The position numbers and the translations under genes were made by a program. Positions 10,076 through 21,204 of a stretch of 64,000 nt of DNA are shown here, piece after piece; positions within the stretch are counted from its first letter, which is position 1, and every line of letters starts with the position of its first letter. The notes below the pieces were generated by a model. The model was not told the origin of the DNA and did not search any database. It saw nothing but the letters and a program-made list of their open reading frames with translations. Source of the DNA: Nereocystis luetkeana (Eukaryota > Sar > Phaeophyceae > Laminariales > Laminariaceae); NCBI GenBank assembly GCA_031213475.1, contig JARUPZ010000009.1:1652001-1716000 (forward strand). The letters are read 5' to 3'.

Positions 10076-10589
10076 GTAACCCTTAATCGAAAAAAAACAA
10101 ATGACGAGGGGCGGCTTAAGGTTGGGTTTCGCCGGATTTTGTACACGTCGGGTCAAGCGCGAATTGCGCCTCTGAAGAAGTGGAGCTTTGAGCTGGGTAC
10201 CTCTGAACTCACCCCAAGAAATGTATTCATATTTACTGAGTGCTTCGATTCATGGGTCCAAAATGGGCGTCGACGCCAGAAAAGGCTGAACGAAACACAA
10301 CCGAACGAAATATTCTCCGTATAATGAAAGGCGTTGCACGAATAACCTGCTCGGGCTTCTATATCTGGTCGATGCGGGCTTTTGGCGCATGCTTCGAAGT
10401 AAATGTATAGCTGTTGGTGTCGACTGGGCTGTCAAACACTTTGTTTGTGCAGTAATTGTACGCGTGCTGCGCATGGAAGGGAACAAAGCACCTTCCACTC
10501 TGTTTCCCAAGTATAATGAACTTTTTTATACTAAGATTCAATCAAAACAGTTGCTATATTTGGGGACAGAGTGACACATTTTTAGATAC

Positions 10590-10675
10590 CGTTTTAGGAC
10601 TGCAGGTCCGTTTAGGGGACAAACGACTCAAATTCCAAGTAGTTTGTCCCCAGAAGGGAACTGCAGTTCTAACAG
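10590..10675. repeat. family A pseudo-palindromic repeat
   Basis: Left arm TTTTAGGACTGCAGGTCCGT, right arm GAAGGGAACTGCAGTTCTAA with TTTGTCCCC between; AT-rich spacer. Confidence 0.6.
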
Positions 10676-10713
10676 TCGTCGCTTGAGGGTCTCCATCTAT
10701 ACTTTTTATTTAT

Positions 10714-10816
10714 TGCGGGGGGGCATATTAAATAGGACCTAAGGTACACACCAAAACCTATACACTTCAATATTTTTACTAACAATATTTGGTCCTATTT
10801 ACTACGGTCCCCCGTA
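10714..10816. mobile_element. Stowaway-like MITE (family B)
   Basis: Inverted ends TTGCGGGGGGGCATATTAAA and ATTTACTACGGTCCCCCGTA around CAATATTTTTACTAACAATA. The left arm has lost part of its GACC motif. Confidence 0.6.
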
Positions 10817-10929
10817 CTGGTGTGTCACCCCAAAAACTGATTTTTGATAACAAGCTCTGAGTGGAATCCGATTAAGAATGCCAGAGCCAATCAGACCCAA
10901 CCAACCATTGCACGCCTCGGACAGGTCAT

Positions 10930-11300
10930 CCACAGTTCATTCCCACTTCATGATTTGTGATACGTCTTTCACGGCAGATCTGTTCCCCGTGTTGTACGTA
11001 TGATTTAGTGTACGTGCAGTAGCTCATGTTGCCCGCTGGGACCCCTGTAATCTGCCTATGATCTACTCGTAGCACACGTTTCCTGGGTTGGACATGTACT
11101 ATTACGGGGGACCGTAGTTAATAGGACCAAATATTGTTAGTAAAAATGGTTAAATATATAGGTTTTTATGTAAACCATAGGTCCTATTAACTATGCCCTC
11201 CCCCGTAATATGCAGATTCCGCACAACCTCTCACAACGGCGGGCAAAGAACTAGATGATCTAAATGATCTGTGGATAGATGATCTAGATCATGGTCTGTC
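10930..11300 (+). repeat. family I repeat interrupted by a family B MITE
   Basis: The family I sequence (GCTCATGTTGCCCGCTGGGA ... TTTCCTGGGTTGGACATGTA) breaks at 11100 and resumes at 11210 with TGCAGATTCCGCACAACC. The gap is exactly the MITE at 11101-11210. This gives an empty-site comparison with uninterrupted family I copies. Confidence 0.6.
11101..11210. mobile_element. Stowaway-like MITE (family B), best-preserved copy
   Basis: Ends TTACGGGGGACC and its mirror CCCCCGTAA, with TA on both outer flanks (ACTA before, TATG after). About 107 bp plus TA duplication. Central ATATTGTTAGTAAAAATGGT is shared by the other copies. It carries no coding capacity; mobilised, if at all, by a Tc1/mariner transposase elsewhere. 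Confidence 0.75.
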
Positions 11301-11349
11301 CCAGGTGTGTAATAGAGTAAATCCACTACTGCAATCCCAACGATATTTT

Positions 11350-11620
11350 GGGTGAACCCTTATAGTGGCCCCCGATTTTGGAGCGAACCAGTCAAATTCT
11401 GAATAGTGTATTCCCTGAACGGGGCTACAGTCGTAATAATAACAGTCCTGGAGCAGTTGAGGAGCCCGGTCAGTCCCAGTGACGTATTTTGGCAAAACAA
11501 GAAACAAAGTACGACTCCTGTCGTGGCACGCCTCATTGCCGTCTTGCTCTCCCTGATGACGTGTGTGTTGTCTCCGCACTAAACCCTTCTTTCTACCCAA
11601 CTACACCAGCAAACCCAGTG
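11350..11620. repeat. family A and L fragments
   Basis: 11350-11440 holds a degraded family A hairpin (GAACGGGGCTACAGTCGTAA arm). 11440-11620 holds family L words (GGAGCCCGGTCAGTC, TATTTTGGCAAAAC, CCTGTCGTGGCACGC). No exon seen. Confidence 0.45.
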
Positions 11621-12058
11621 TCCGCCCTGATTCCTTATCCTGGAGAGATACCACTGTAATTCTGTGGGTCACAGACAGATACGAGACAGAGAGAGAAAAA
11701 AACAAAACACAAAAAAAGTCATAATTTGACTCGGTAAACGAAAGGGAAATGCCTACGTACCGGGTACGAGACCACAACAACACAGGCCAGGCCAGAAAAC
11801 AAGAGCCAAAAGAACATAATGTACAGCCGACAAAACACACTGGCGTGGGCTGGACCTCTGCTGGCCCTACTGCAACGCCGTTCAGAGAGTATATCGCAGC
11901 CACAGCAGTAGCCGTCTACAACTCTGGGCGGAATATAAGGACCGTTCATACTCTCAAGTGAAGACTAGTCATACCGTATATTTGCATCCAGAGTGGTACA
12001 AGGTACCTGGTAGTCAGGGGTACACGGGGGAAAAAATCGACACCCCACCTTTGTTTTG

Positions 12059-12205
12059 ACGGGGGGGGGGGGGGTGTACTCATTATCACGCATGGCCGTA
12101 GTCGTATGACCATAGACCCTCGCATCCCTACAATGCCGGGACGGAGCACGTCGGGCTTTCACCGACCGGGCAGACATTGAGCCCCAGACAGGGGGGGGGG
12201 GGTAT
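12059..12205 (+). repeat. family D repeat with poly-G tract
   Basis: A 14-G run followed by TGTACTCATTATCACGCATG, GCCGTAGTCGTATGACCATA, GACCCTCGCATCCCTACAAT and GCCGGGACGGAGCACGTCGG; a second G-run ends it near 12191-12201. Shorter than the 190-bp full unit. Confidence 0.65.
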
Positions 12206-12439
12206 ACTGAAATCAAGGAACAAATCAACAAACAAAAAACGTTTTATATTATTTCTGGCAAAATTCCCAACCCGTTACTTGTACGTATATAGTTGGTTTT
12301 TACTGCCGACATGGTGGCGGCTCTGGCTCCGTTTTCTCTTTGTTTTCGTTGACGATACCCCTCGGTAGGGACATACTCGAAGCGAATGCGGTGCGTAAAA
12401 AAATGTCAGAATTCGTACGAAAGCACTTTGAAACCTGCA

Positions 12440-12640
12440 CCCCTCCGTATTTTTAACATTAGTACGCTATGATCGACAGATCACACCAAGCTTGGAAATA
12501 CCAGGTACTAGGGTATGATTTTTGAGATTTTTTTCTTTATTTTTAACATTATTAGTACGCTATGATCGACAGATCACACCAATCTTGGAAATACCAGGTA
12601 CTAGGGTATGATTTTTGAATTTTTTTTCTTTATCGCACAG
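12440..12640. repeat. tandem duplication of a ~95-bp unit
   Basis: Two copies of a unit containing AGTACGCTATGATCGACAGA, TCACACCAA, CTTGGAAATACCAGGTACTA and GGGTATGATTTTTGA, differing by a few substitutions and a three-base indel. Recent in appearance. Confidence 0.9.
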
Positions 12641-12990
12641 CTTCGTTTTTTTCGTTTCTTTTAAAAGGTACTGAGACATGGAATCGCTAGTTTTTTCCTG
12701 CCCCTTTTCCCTTCCTCGCCGTCACGGATTCCTTCCGATACAGCCGACTTCTCCGTGCCGGGTAGAAGAAGACGTCCTCCTTACGGCCAGCCGGGGGCCG
12801 AGGCTCTCAGTGTGGTGCGTCGGATACATTTTATGTGCTGCGTTATTGTCGTACCGATTGGCGAGGGTAGCAACGTCGCTACAGCTGGAACTATTTGCCT
12901 ACGTATAGCTTCGTAAAGACGGTAGTCGCGGTTCTACGTTGTTTTGTCTCTGTCGGATCCGATACTATATCTTTATTATCTATGTTTCAG

Positions 12991-13155
12991 CGCCGTATGC
13001 ATGAAGCTGCAGCTGCCAGCCAACGACTGGCGAAACCTGCAAGTGGGCGAGGCGAAGCGTTGTTGAAGTCGGAACTCCAGCATCGCGTCTATAGTCTGTG
13101 TGCTCGTGTGTATTTACCGTCCGGTCATGATGTTATGTCGGGCTCTCAGAAGGCG
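12991..13155 (+). CDS. candidate internal exon, unknown protein
   Basis: Very good acceptor (ATCTTTATTATCTATGTTTCAG), then 55 codons in phase 0 reading RRMHEAAAASQRLAKPASGR, GEALLKSELQHRVYSLCARV, YLPSGHDVMSGSQKA. Two donors compete: GTGAAG at 13156, which keeps phase 0, and the stronger GTAAGT at 13166, which would add ten bases and end in phase 1. The Ala/Lys/Arg-rich helical character fits a soluble protein. No family recognised. Confidence 0.55.
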
Positions 13156-13307
13156 GTGAAGCGCCGTAAGTTGAATGCCACCACCGTCACCCATGCTGGG
13201 TTACTATGCCGAGAGAGGAAGTTACGTTTTTCTTCCGTTGGGTCGCAGCTGGTGCTTGCCAAGCCTTCTCCTTCCGCGGCATTCCCTCCCGGTTGCGCGT
13301 CTATTAA

Positions 13308-13920
13308 CCCCTTCGGCACTGCACTGCACACAAACACGTATCTCACTCTTTTTCCGAGTGATATGTCCCCAAAATCGGAATGCAGTTCTTCGTAAGGTCA
13401 AGAGGTTTCCACAGTCCGAACAGATCACAATCTATCTGTCTGTCTACTGTAGATGTTCATCACCTGCCATTGTCAGAGCTTTGTGCAGGATCTGTTGAAG
13501 TACAAATCCTACCCGTCAGGAAATACGTGACACGATCGTTCAGCTTTGTACTGGGCCCTCCCGGCAACATGAGCTAGATCATAGAATATCGGGGAATAGA
13601 TGATCTATCTGCCTTAAAAGATCTAGATCATGGAGTGAAAAAACAGTGATCTATCCGCCTGAGATGTGGAGGTTTCCGTTCGACTTCCGACTCACAATCC
13701 TCTCGCATTTATGTTGTCGCGCGCTCGCGTTATCGTCCAAAAACCCGCGTGCTCGAGTGTACATCACCAATAGTTTGCAAGTTCATCTCCTCCCGCACCG
13801 ATACGACTCGACTGCACACCAGTTATGACCCCTTTTTCTCACCTGCACTGTTCAGAAACTCAAGTTTGGACACTAATTCCAAGCCCTTTGTCCCTGAAAC
13901 GAGTCTGAGTTCCTAAGAGG
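13308..13920. repeat. family A (two degraded copies) and family I (reverse)
   Basis: Degraded family A hairpins at 13308-13398 and 13827-13920 flank a reverse family I copy (13430-13640), recognised by GGGCCCTCCCGGCAACATGA and GCAGGATCTGTTGAAGTAC. A further short open block in between (about 13646-13830) has no clear acceptor. Confidence 0.45.
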
Positions 13921-14058
13921 AGAGAGATGTATGCACCACTGCCGAGCCCTAACCCTCTCGCATCATTCAGTTATTTCCCACTCTCCTTTATCCTCTTCCT
14001 CTCAACCGGCCCTTGGTTGGGGCGGAGTGCTGATTTTTTTTTATTCGCATCCTGCCAG

Positions 14059-14815
14059 GTCCGACGGGTCCCCTGGGAAAGGTGTGGGGTCCCCCCTGCG
14101 AATCGAGGTGCGTGATGATGCCGCGAGCATCGTGGATGTTCGCGGTGCTGCCCTCGATGCGCATCGTGCCAGATCCGACGGCTCCCCTGGAGAAGGTGTT
14201 GAATCCCCCCTGCGAATCGAGGCACCTGATGATGCCGCGAGCATCGTGGGTGCGGGGGGTGCTGCCTATGATGCGCTTTATGCCAGGTCCGACGTCTCCC
14301 TCAGGGAGGGTGCGGAGCCTCCCCGGCAACTCGAGGTGCCTGATGATGCCGCGGGCATCCCGGATTTTTTCGGTGCTGCCTTTCATGCACATCATTTCGG
14401 GTCGGATGGCTCCTCTCGGGAAGGTGTGGAACCCCCCAGTCGAATCGAGGCACCTGATGATGCCCCGAGCATCGTGGGGATTCGCCAACTCCCGGACGCC
14501 CGTGCGGGTGTGGGACCGGCGACCGACCTACTTGTCAGCGACGACTCAGTCATTGGCAAGCCTCCGGCTGGCGTGGAGCGCCCCCGGAAAGTTGAAGTAC
14601 CTGATTCCTACGTGGGTATCGTGGGTGTCTCCCAAAGCCCGGAGGCTCGTGCGCATGTGGGATTGGTCCCAGGCTCAGCTGCCGGCGAAGACCCAGTTAT
14701 CGGAGAGGCTGCTCGAGCGTCGGCACCAGACGCTGAACATCCGTCAGCGGAAGAAGTCGCCACAACGGTCAGGAAAATGGTGATGATTCGGGTTGACTTC
14801 AGGCCGGGAGACGAG
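14059..14815 (+). CDS. candidate exon encoding a ~38-residue repeat region
   Basis: A 757-bp block after a textbook acceptor (TGATTTTTTTTTATTCGCATCCTGCCAG) and before GTGGGT. In the chosen frame it holds about four 38-residue units of the pattern ARSDGSPGEGVESPLRIEAP then DDAASIV, and then two longer units sharing PD...IVG..Q.P(D/E)ARA.VG.....D.VIG. All three forward-type readings are open because of the repeat. I chose this frame because in the last two units many differences fall at third codon positions or are conservative (GGG/GGT, GCC/GCT, GTC/GTT, ATT/ATC, I/V, D/E). The protein is acidic and Gly/Pro-rich, probably disordered. It begins with one base completing a codon, so the preceding exon should end in phase 2. 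Function unknown. Confidence 0.5.
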
Positions 14816-15079
14816 GTGGGTGGAGCGAGCCCCGCCGAGCCCACACCCGGTATAGAGGCATATAGCTTCTGCTAGCAGACATTTTTTTCTTCTTTCTTTT
14901 TTTTTCATGTCGGCCCTGCAATGGTTGCAATGTTTCACGACGTTTTCGCGATACGGACTTCTTGTACGCTTCGGCACAGAGGTCTTGCAGGGATAATTGC
15001 ACCTAGCCGACGATAGCGTCCTTCTGCAGCGGTGACGCGAACATCAGTGCTCCACCAGATCAGCGTTTTGTGGGGACGC

Positions 15080-15310
15080 TGATTGCCTTTCTTTTTCACT
15101 TTTTCTCATCGAACTTAGCATCTATGCCTTTCGTTCTCCTGCTCCCTCCCCAACCGTAACTCAGACCCGGGGTCACATAGCACCCCCCCCCCCCGCCCCC
15201 GGCCATCCATGATAATGCAACACCCCTTCCCGCCCGCTACGGTATCGTCCTTGTGTTTTTATCGCGAGAAGGGCTCAATACTTGCTTCTGTCATCGACTC
15301 GCATTGAATT
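15080..15310 (-). repeat. family E SINE-like repeat (reverse)
   Basis: Minus-strand copy: CGACTCGCATTGAA end corresponds to the head, TATCGCGAGAAGG and GTAACTCAGACCCGGGGTCA to the body, and a C-run at 15181-15194 to the G-run of other copies. T-rich end at 15090-15110 is the A-tail. Confidence 0.5.
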
Positions 15311-15373
15311 AATTGTGCGTACTCATGCTGTAGTAGGCGCACCCGGCCAAAAAATATGTCCTTTGAGAACGAA

Positions 15374-15457
15374 CAAACCCCATTCGAAGGCTCGAGCCCT
15401 CGACCTAAAGTCTAGTAAGTACAAGAGTGTTCGAGGTTATCCACTGGACCAGCCACC
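15374..15457 (-). other. weak tRNA-like sequence
   Basis: The minus strand contains TGGTCCAGTGG (A-box-like) and GGGCTCGAGCC (partial B-box) about 50 nt apart. No matching acceptor stem was found. Either a fossil tRNA or chance. Confidence 0.2.
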
Positions 15458-15799
15458 GGGCCAGTCTCACAATATATACCACGCTGTTGTAGGCTGATTG
15501 CCTCTCAAGACGCTTGAAAACCCGCCTACCGTAGATAGCTTCGGTTTCGCGCGGCAGAGGTGCCACCGTTTCTCGGCTCTCGTATTCTCGACAGCAAAGA
15601 AGGTGCCGCCAAAAGCACTCTGAGCACCCGTTCGGGATTCGCAGCCTTCCCGTTGTCGAACAGTCGAGCACTGAAAAACGATCGCTGAAAAACGATCGCC
15701 CCCCCTGCTCGAGACCAAGGCTCTTCACGGCACTGAGAAAGGCCCGCCTGCTCGCCGCTGGCATTCCCGGGGGTGTCCGTCTATGGAGGTTCCATGCAT

Positions 15800-16395
15800 C
15801 GTATAGATCACCGATCCCCACACCTCGTGGCCTAGCTATCTCAGGGAAAGATACACGCTCGATCTGTATGGTCTAGCGCGTGGTGCCGGGCGAATAGCCG
15901 TATAATCTGCCCCAATGTGATCTACCGTAGCACGTATTCCCCGAGTTGGATATGAACTGTACGGGTCCTGCACAACGTATGTATTATAACGGCAGGTTAT
16001 GATCTGGTTGACAGGTATCATGGGTCTGTCCTACTATAGGTGTGTGCAGTCATCCCATAGGCGAGGTTTGACGGAGTCCTGGCCGATAAGTTGCTTCACC
16101 GCGTGAACGCCGATAGAAAACAACATAATATCTGAATTTTATGACTATTTTCACATCTGCTGTAGAACAGATCATGATCTATTTGTGTACATATATATGC
16201 TCTAGTTCGCCACCTGCCGTTGTGAGAGGTTGGGCGGGATCTGTATAGTAGTACAGATCCAACCTAGGAAATATGTACCATCATAGCTCGTGCGGACTGT
16301 ACGGGTCCCACCCGGCAACATGAGCTAGATCATACAGATAATACAACACCGGGAATATATGATCTCTCTGACTTGAAAGTGCCTAGATCATGAAG
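15800..16395. repeat. family I copies in head-to-head orientation
   Basis: A + copy (15815-16020, with GATCTGTATGGTCTAGCGCG and CCCCGAGTTGGATATGAACT) and a reverse copy (16190-16395, with GTTGTGAGAGGTTGGGCGGG and CCCACCCGGCAACATGAGCT). Together they could fold back. No exon between. Confidence 0.5.
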
Positions 16396-16585
16396 TAGAA
16401 ATTATCTGTACCTTGTCTGCGCGAGGGGCGAATAGTTGTCGCTCTGAAGAGACCCTCGGAGATGAACCGGGCGATGAACAGACAGTGATGCCTACCTGGT
16501 ACCTGGTATGATTTAACCCCATTAGGACCCAGGGATAGCGGCCTAAAATGCGACAAAGTACGGTATTTTCATTATTCTGTTGCGC

Positions 16586-16770
16586 GGGGGGGGTGTACTC
16601 GATATTATGCATGGCCGTAGTGTATGACCATAGGCCCTCGCATCCCTATATACAATGCCGGGACGGAGCGCGTCGAGTTCCCCGACCAGGCAGACATTGC
16701 TTGCACCACACGCGAAGCATCGTGAGGTGTTCGGCGAGTCGCATGAAGGGTGAGCTGCGTCCTACTGAAA
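16586..16770 (+). repeat. family D repeat with poly-G tract
   Basis: G-run then TGTACTCGATATTATGCATG, CCGTAGTGTATGACCATAGG, GACGGAGCGCGTCGAG, ACCAGGCAGACATTGCTTGC, CGAAGCATCGTGAGGTGTTC and GTCGCATGAAGGGTGAGCTG. Nearly full length (about 185 bp). Confidence 0.7.
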
Positions 16771-17009
16771 ACCGCTGGTGAGGCGGACTTGCATTCAATG
16801 AGTTGGTTAATTTTCCGGTGAGGCCACTTCCAGAGACAGCAGTGGGTTTACTGTGAACTGCCTCGTGGGCCTCGTGGGTGTCTGACCATAAACACTACCA
16901 GGTACGTGATACGCTCACTCCCCTTGTGCGGAGAAAAGTTCTCCGCCGCGTACAAATGATCGAACTCGATCGTCAGCTGTGACCAACCGCCAAAAAAAAA
17001 GCGGTACCC

Positions 17010-17175
17010 TGGATGGCCGTAGTCTTATGACCATAGGGGGGGGGGGGGGGGGTGTAGCCATTATCATGCATGGCCGTAGTCGTATGACCACAGACCCTCC
17101 ACATCCCTACAATGCCGGGATGGAGGACGTCGGGTTTTCGCCGACCAGGCAGGCATTGCTTGCCGGGGGGGGCAT
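17010..17175 (+). repeat. family D repeat, rearranged start
   Basis: A partial unit (GGATGGCCGTAGTCTTATGA) runs into a G-run of about 16 and then a second start of the unit, ending in another G-run at 17165-17172. It may be a repeat inserted into, or recombined at, the G-tract of another. Confidence 0.6.
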
Positions 17176-17234
17176 AGTATTAAGTGTAACCGTGCTGCCA
17201 TCTGGACGCGTGTTACGCAAGGGGTTGCGGTTGC

Positions 17235-17442
17235 TAACCCTTTCAGAGCTGCGGTCCCGTTTTGGGGACAAACCACCCAAGTTCTAAGACGTTCTCCCCA
17301 AAACGGGACTGCAGCCCTAAAATAGTTAACAGGGTATTTTCAACTCTTTAGGCTTGCGGTACCGTTCTGGGGACAATTTGGGGACAAACTCAATTGGAAT
17401 TAGAGGCGGATACGTGTTTCTGGACACTGCAGCACTAAAAAA
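17235..17442. repeat. two family A hairpins in tandem
   Basis: 17235-17328 is a good copy (GAGCTGCGGTCCCGTTTTGG ... AACGGGACTGCAGCCCTAA). 17341-17442 is diverged (TTTAGGCTTGCGGTACCGTT ... GGACACTGCAGCACTAAA). Confidence 0.6.
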
Positions 17443-17615
17443 GTTTTTGTCCAAAAATAGTTTCTGAGTGGCGGGGCTCCTAACCTGACTGGCTACCCCA
17501 AACATCGAATTATGGAATCACACTCATGTTGTTTTTAGAAGTACAATATTACCATTCGTTGTGTACCTTAAGAGCGATGAGTGCGCAAAGGGGTATGCTA
17601 CGATTTGTTTTTCAG

Positions 17616-17710
17616 CGTTCGATGATTCCAGAACGGGAAGGTTTGCCAAATGCCGAAGAATGGAGGCGTGTTCGGAAACACCTGGCCGAGAGAGTCTTGT
17701 CCGACAATTC
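17616..17710 (+). CDS. candidate internal exon with a paralogue at 42.7 kb
   Basis: After the acceptor CTACGATTTGTTTTTCAG, 31 codons plus two bases read RSMIPEREGLPNAEEWRRVR-KHLAERVLSDNS before GTAATG. The start (RS-x-x-x-EREG) matches the candidate exon at 42724-42786 at the same position relative to its acceptor, which supports both. The sequence is charged and likely helical. It would end in phase 2, which does not join directly to the next candidate exon at 18787, so an exon is missing from my model or the two belong to different genes. Confidence 0.45.
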
Positions 17711-18339
17711 GTAATGTGTGTACGTGCTCTTTACATTAAACCGTTCTTTCTACCCGTCGATATCCAGCACAACCAGTGTCCCTGCCCATTCTTCAATCCT
17801 AGGGAGACACAAAAGTACTCCACAGCAGAGATACTACATGTTCCCGGACGAAAATGATGAAATATGCTGTCAGTAGATCGCGCAGATCATACCCGTACGT
17901 ACGAAAACAATGTCCAAAAAGAGAGAGGAACAAAATGGTTGTAATAGGCGCATACATGGTAATATGGATGATAAGGATTCCTTTTAGTCTGGATTCGAGG
18001 ACACAAAATCCAGCAGCCTTCTCCACATTATGTTACTAACGTTTGGGATGGACTGCTGTAGCAAAGAAAACGGGCGAGAAGTACTACTGTGCAGGTCGGT
18101 TTTGGTAGGGTCGAGCGTTTTCGTCGTCGTTTGTTTTTTTTTTAATCGGAATTTCGCCGGACAAAGCTCCTTCGGGCAGGGCAGGGGTCAGGTTTGATAT
18201 GTACGGTAGAGGTTTGGGCCTATCAAATGACACCTCGTCTCATAATCCTGGAACCACATGGGGGGCCACATTACGTTTCCCGAATCCTATACTAAGACCT
18301 CGTCACACCTACAAATTTTACTATTTTGGAGAGGACGGC

Positions 18340-18745
18340 TCTATAAATCAGGGATGTGCATCTGCCAATGGGAGATATCAGATCTGCCGAAATGTGGCGA
18401 CGTTGATCTAATCTTCGAAGAAAAGCGGGGATGTACATCTGCCCCGAGATATCGATGTACCGGTAGAAAATGAAATGGGAGATCGGACCTGGCCGATTGT
18501 GTGTTTACCTTGATGCCACCCTCGAACACGATCAGGGAGGATGTATGTCTACCCCAAAATATCCAGATCATCACATGAGAGATCGGATTTATGTGATGTG
18601 TGAAGTACTGCACTTTGATGCCGTCCTGGAATCAAACGTTCTATAAATCTACCCGGGATTCTCTTCCGATTGATAGATCATGAAATTGGAGATGGGGCGG
18701 TTCTGATGTGTGAATTACGTTGACCCCGTCCTCGACTTGCATCAA
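18340..18745. repeat. diverged tandem repeat, ~110-bp unit
   Basis: Three to four units with GGGATGTACATCTGCCCCGA / GGATGTATGTCTACCCCAAA, ATGGGAGATCGGA, TGTGTG and TTGATGCCGTCCTGGAATCA words. The last unit runs up to the acceptor of the next exon. Confidence 0.6.
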
Positions 18746-18786
18746 AAGTGAAGCCTCGCTTTCCCCCGCCAAACCCATCTCTTCAG

Positions 18787-18979
18787 AATACCGTGTCGAT
18801 CTTGGTGGAGTCGTTTAAGGAGATGTTCGGCGGGACGTTTGAGGTGGACATCCAGCGCAGGGATATCTGGGTGACGGGGCAGGGAAGGGCCAACATGCCG
18901 CTGAAGGTTGCACAATGCTTGGAGCATGGTATTCGAGTCTGCCGGGAGGGCGGATTTCAGGCACGACCACCCGGACACG
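18787..18979 (+). CDS. candidate internal exon, unknown compact domain
   Basis: Acceptor CCGCCAAACCCATCTCTTCAG, then a frame reading NTVSILVESFKEMFGGTFEV, DIQRRDIWVTGQGRANMPLK, VAQCLEHGIRVCREGGFQAR. The amphipathic start (ILVESFKEMF) followed by beta-like alternation looks like a genuine folded segment. Candidate donors are GTATTC at 18929, GTAGAG at 18980 (used here) and GTACTG at 18985; only the last keeps phase 0. No family recognised. Confidence 0.5.
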
Positions 18980-19569
18980 GTAGAGTACTGTAACTCGACC
19001 TTACTGCTGTATCCCTCTCGGACGGTGGAAGATCGATGGGACGCTGCAGTAGCTTCTTGACGTCGCTTTTTTTAGTGGTACATATAGTTTGGAATCAGGG
19101 AGGCCTATCTGCTACGACATGAGATCACGTGTCGTCGATTTCCTTCCTCTGTACTGCCAGCAGGCTTTCTCGCACTCCGGGGATGACCTTGTTGCGTCCC
19201 CAGTTTAGGATTCAAAATTAAGAAAACATACGATGTACATATGACAAATACACGTGGTACCTGGCCCCTGGTCCCTGGTATCCAGTACTGAATACGTTTG
19301 GAACATGGTAGCTCAAGACGCCAAACATCATTTTTCTACTACTGTAGACGTATTCGTCTACGAACGCCTCAGGAATGCCCGACGTCAACCGCAACGCGCA
19401 GGTGTTCGGCGAAAGACAGAGAAAGAAAATGGGGTAGTTGTGGTTTTTGCACCCAGCAGGATATGCCAACTTACAACGTGCTTCCAATCCTCCGCACCTC
19501 GCCCAGATCATCGACTCGTACTGTATGATCGACATCGTTCAGCGCAGATACATTCCGGGTCTGTGTGAT

Positions 19570-19720
19570 CCATAACCGATGTTGCCCAGTAGGAGTCGCA
19601 TATGTCCTGCAAGATCTGAGACATGTTTCCTGGGTGGGATACGTACTCGTACAGTATGCAGCTCCTCCACAAGATATCGTAACGGCGGGTTAGGTTTTAA
19701 ACGGTAGAGATCATGAGGCC
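19570..19720 (+). repeat. family I dispersed repeat
   Basis: Degraded copy recognised by GTTTCCTGGGTGGGATACGT, GCAGCTCCTCCACAAGATAT and AACGGCGGGTTAGG. The stretch 18980-20020 otherwise shows no convincing exon. Confidence 0.45.
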
Positions 19721-20020
19721 CGATTTGTGTGCAGTCTTGTCTGGTCCCGCTTTTTATCGCTCCGATCCTTCTTTACGCCTTAGCTATATCCGGCGTCGAT
19801 TTGCTTGCGTCCAATCTCGTCTGGTCTCTTTTTTTATGGCCCCGACCGGCGCTTGTCTTCAGCCACCCGACGTCAATTAATATGCGCCCGATCTTGTCTG
19901 GTCCCTTAATTTCATCGCCCCGATCCTTCCTTGTCACCCGTCTTCGATTTAATAGCGTCCATTTTTGTTTGGTCCCTTTTTCTTTGTCGTCCCGGTCCTT
20001 CCTCCCCTACGCGTCTCCAG

Positions 20021-20590
20021 CCGTCCGACTTCTCGTTGATCCGAGCACGAGAAGCTCTGGAGGGCGAACAACCGGAAGGGCCAAACAAGCACCTGGTCGT
20101 TCCCGGTAAAATCCCCCCTGCAGTATTGATGGGCACTCTCGGCGACTGTTGTGGGGCTATTGTTCGCAATGTCGAGCCGGGGGTTCTGGACTGCTTTCCG
20201 TCAGCAGCAGCAACAGGAGCAGCAGCAACAGCAGAAGCAGAGGTCGGAGGCGAGCCCACCGACAGCGATGACGACGACGCTGTTGGTCGTGAAGTGGCGG
20301 CTACTACTACTACTACTACTACTACTGCCAGAACGGGGAGGAGGAATTCGCTGCCACGATCGTGGCCGAAGTGCTTTGGTCCGCCAGCTCCGAAACCTGG
20401 CATCATGAAACCGGGCACCCGCGTGAAAGTGGTTCAGCTGTGGGGGTTGACGCACTGTGTTAACCCTGCGTGGGACCGGCTGGCAGGGATGTCGTCGATT
20501 GGGAACGTGTGGACGACACACCTAAGGCTGGGGGTGTACGATACTCAGAGGCTAACGAAGCAAGATTTGCCATGCCACGTGTCGGCGGAG
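20021..20590 (+). CDS. candidate large exon, unknown protein
   Basis: Exactly 190 codons in phase 0 between the acceptor CTCCCCTACGCGTCTCCAG and the donor GTGAGT. It reads PSDFSLIRAREALEGEQPEG at the start. Next comes a structured-looking part with HLVVPGKIPPAVLMGTLGDC, a low-complexity middle (Ala/Thr runs from CAG- and ACT-type repeats around an acidic SDDDD), and a C-terminal part with KPGTRVKVVQLWGLTHCVNP and WDRLAGMSSIGNVWTTHLRL. The basic-acidic linker between two conserved-looking blocks suggests a two-part protein with a flexible joint. One of the strongest exon calls here. No family recognised. Confidence 0.6.
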
Positions 20591-20888
20591 GTGAGTGTGC
20601 TGTTGGGCGCATGCTACCGTAGAGGGGTATTTAGCACGCCGATCTCGAGGAGTTTTTCTTTTCCCCCTTCTGATGTAGTATTCCACTCCAGACTTATTGG
20701 AGTCTATTCTGTGACGACGGACTGTAATCCAGCGATGAGTCAATCAGAAGACTACAACAATAGCTCACCCGAACGAAAGTGGTGTTGGGAAAAATAGAAC
20801 GCTTAACCCGATGATCAGCTCCATTCGCCTACGTGTGGTATCGAACAATATAGCAACACACAAAAGGAAATTGGGTATTTGCTACGAG

Positions 20889-21190
20889 TAGAGCTGTGAG
20901 TCGACAGGATTTCACGACTTATGTATAATCAGTAGATGCCGTTAGCCGACTAACTGACTTTAGCCGGAAAGTCCGCTCGCGAAGGCAGCTGATGGTCAGC
21001 AGCCGACTGAAGTAAGCGAGCCGAATCAGGCGAGGAGGGCCCGCCTAAAGCTGAACAAATGTACCAGGTATGTACCCCGTGTTCGACGATTCTTCCTGCA
21101 AGCATGGAAACCGAATAAATCGGATAGTACGCATCTCCGGGAGACGACTATTACTAACTGTCAGTCTGGCTAATATATAGTTGGTGACTT
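20889..21190. mobile_element. decayed hAT-like element (family G)
   Basis: Starts TAGAGCTGTGAG, has GTTAGCCGACTAACTGACTT and GCCGACTGAAGTAAGCGAGC in the left half and TGCAAGCATGGAAACCGAAT in the right half, all shared with the intact copy at 34858. The right end near GTTGGTGACTTGAG is eroded. Confidence 0.45.
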
Positions 21191-21204
21191 GAGTCGTACC
21201 GACT

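Noticed and set aside
13988-14488. 166-codon minus-strand frame and the alternative + frame over the repeat exon
   Set aside because: Open because of the 117-bp unit structure; codon-position pattern favours the other + frame.
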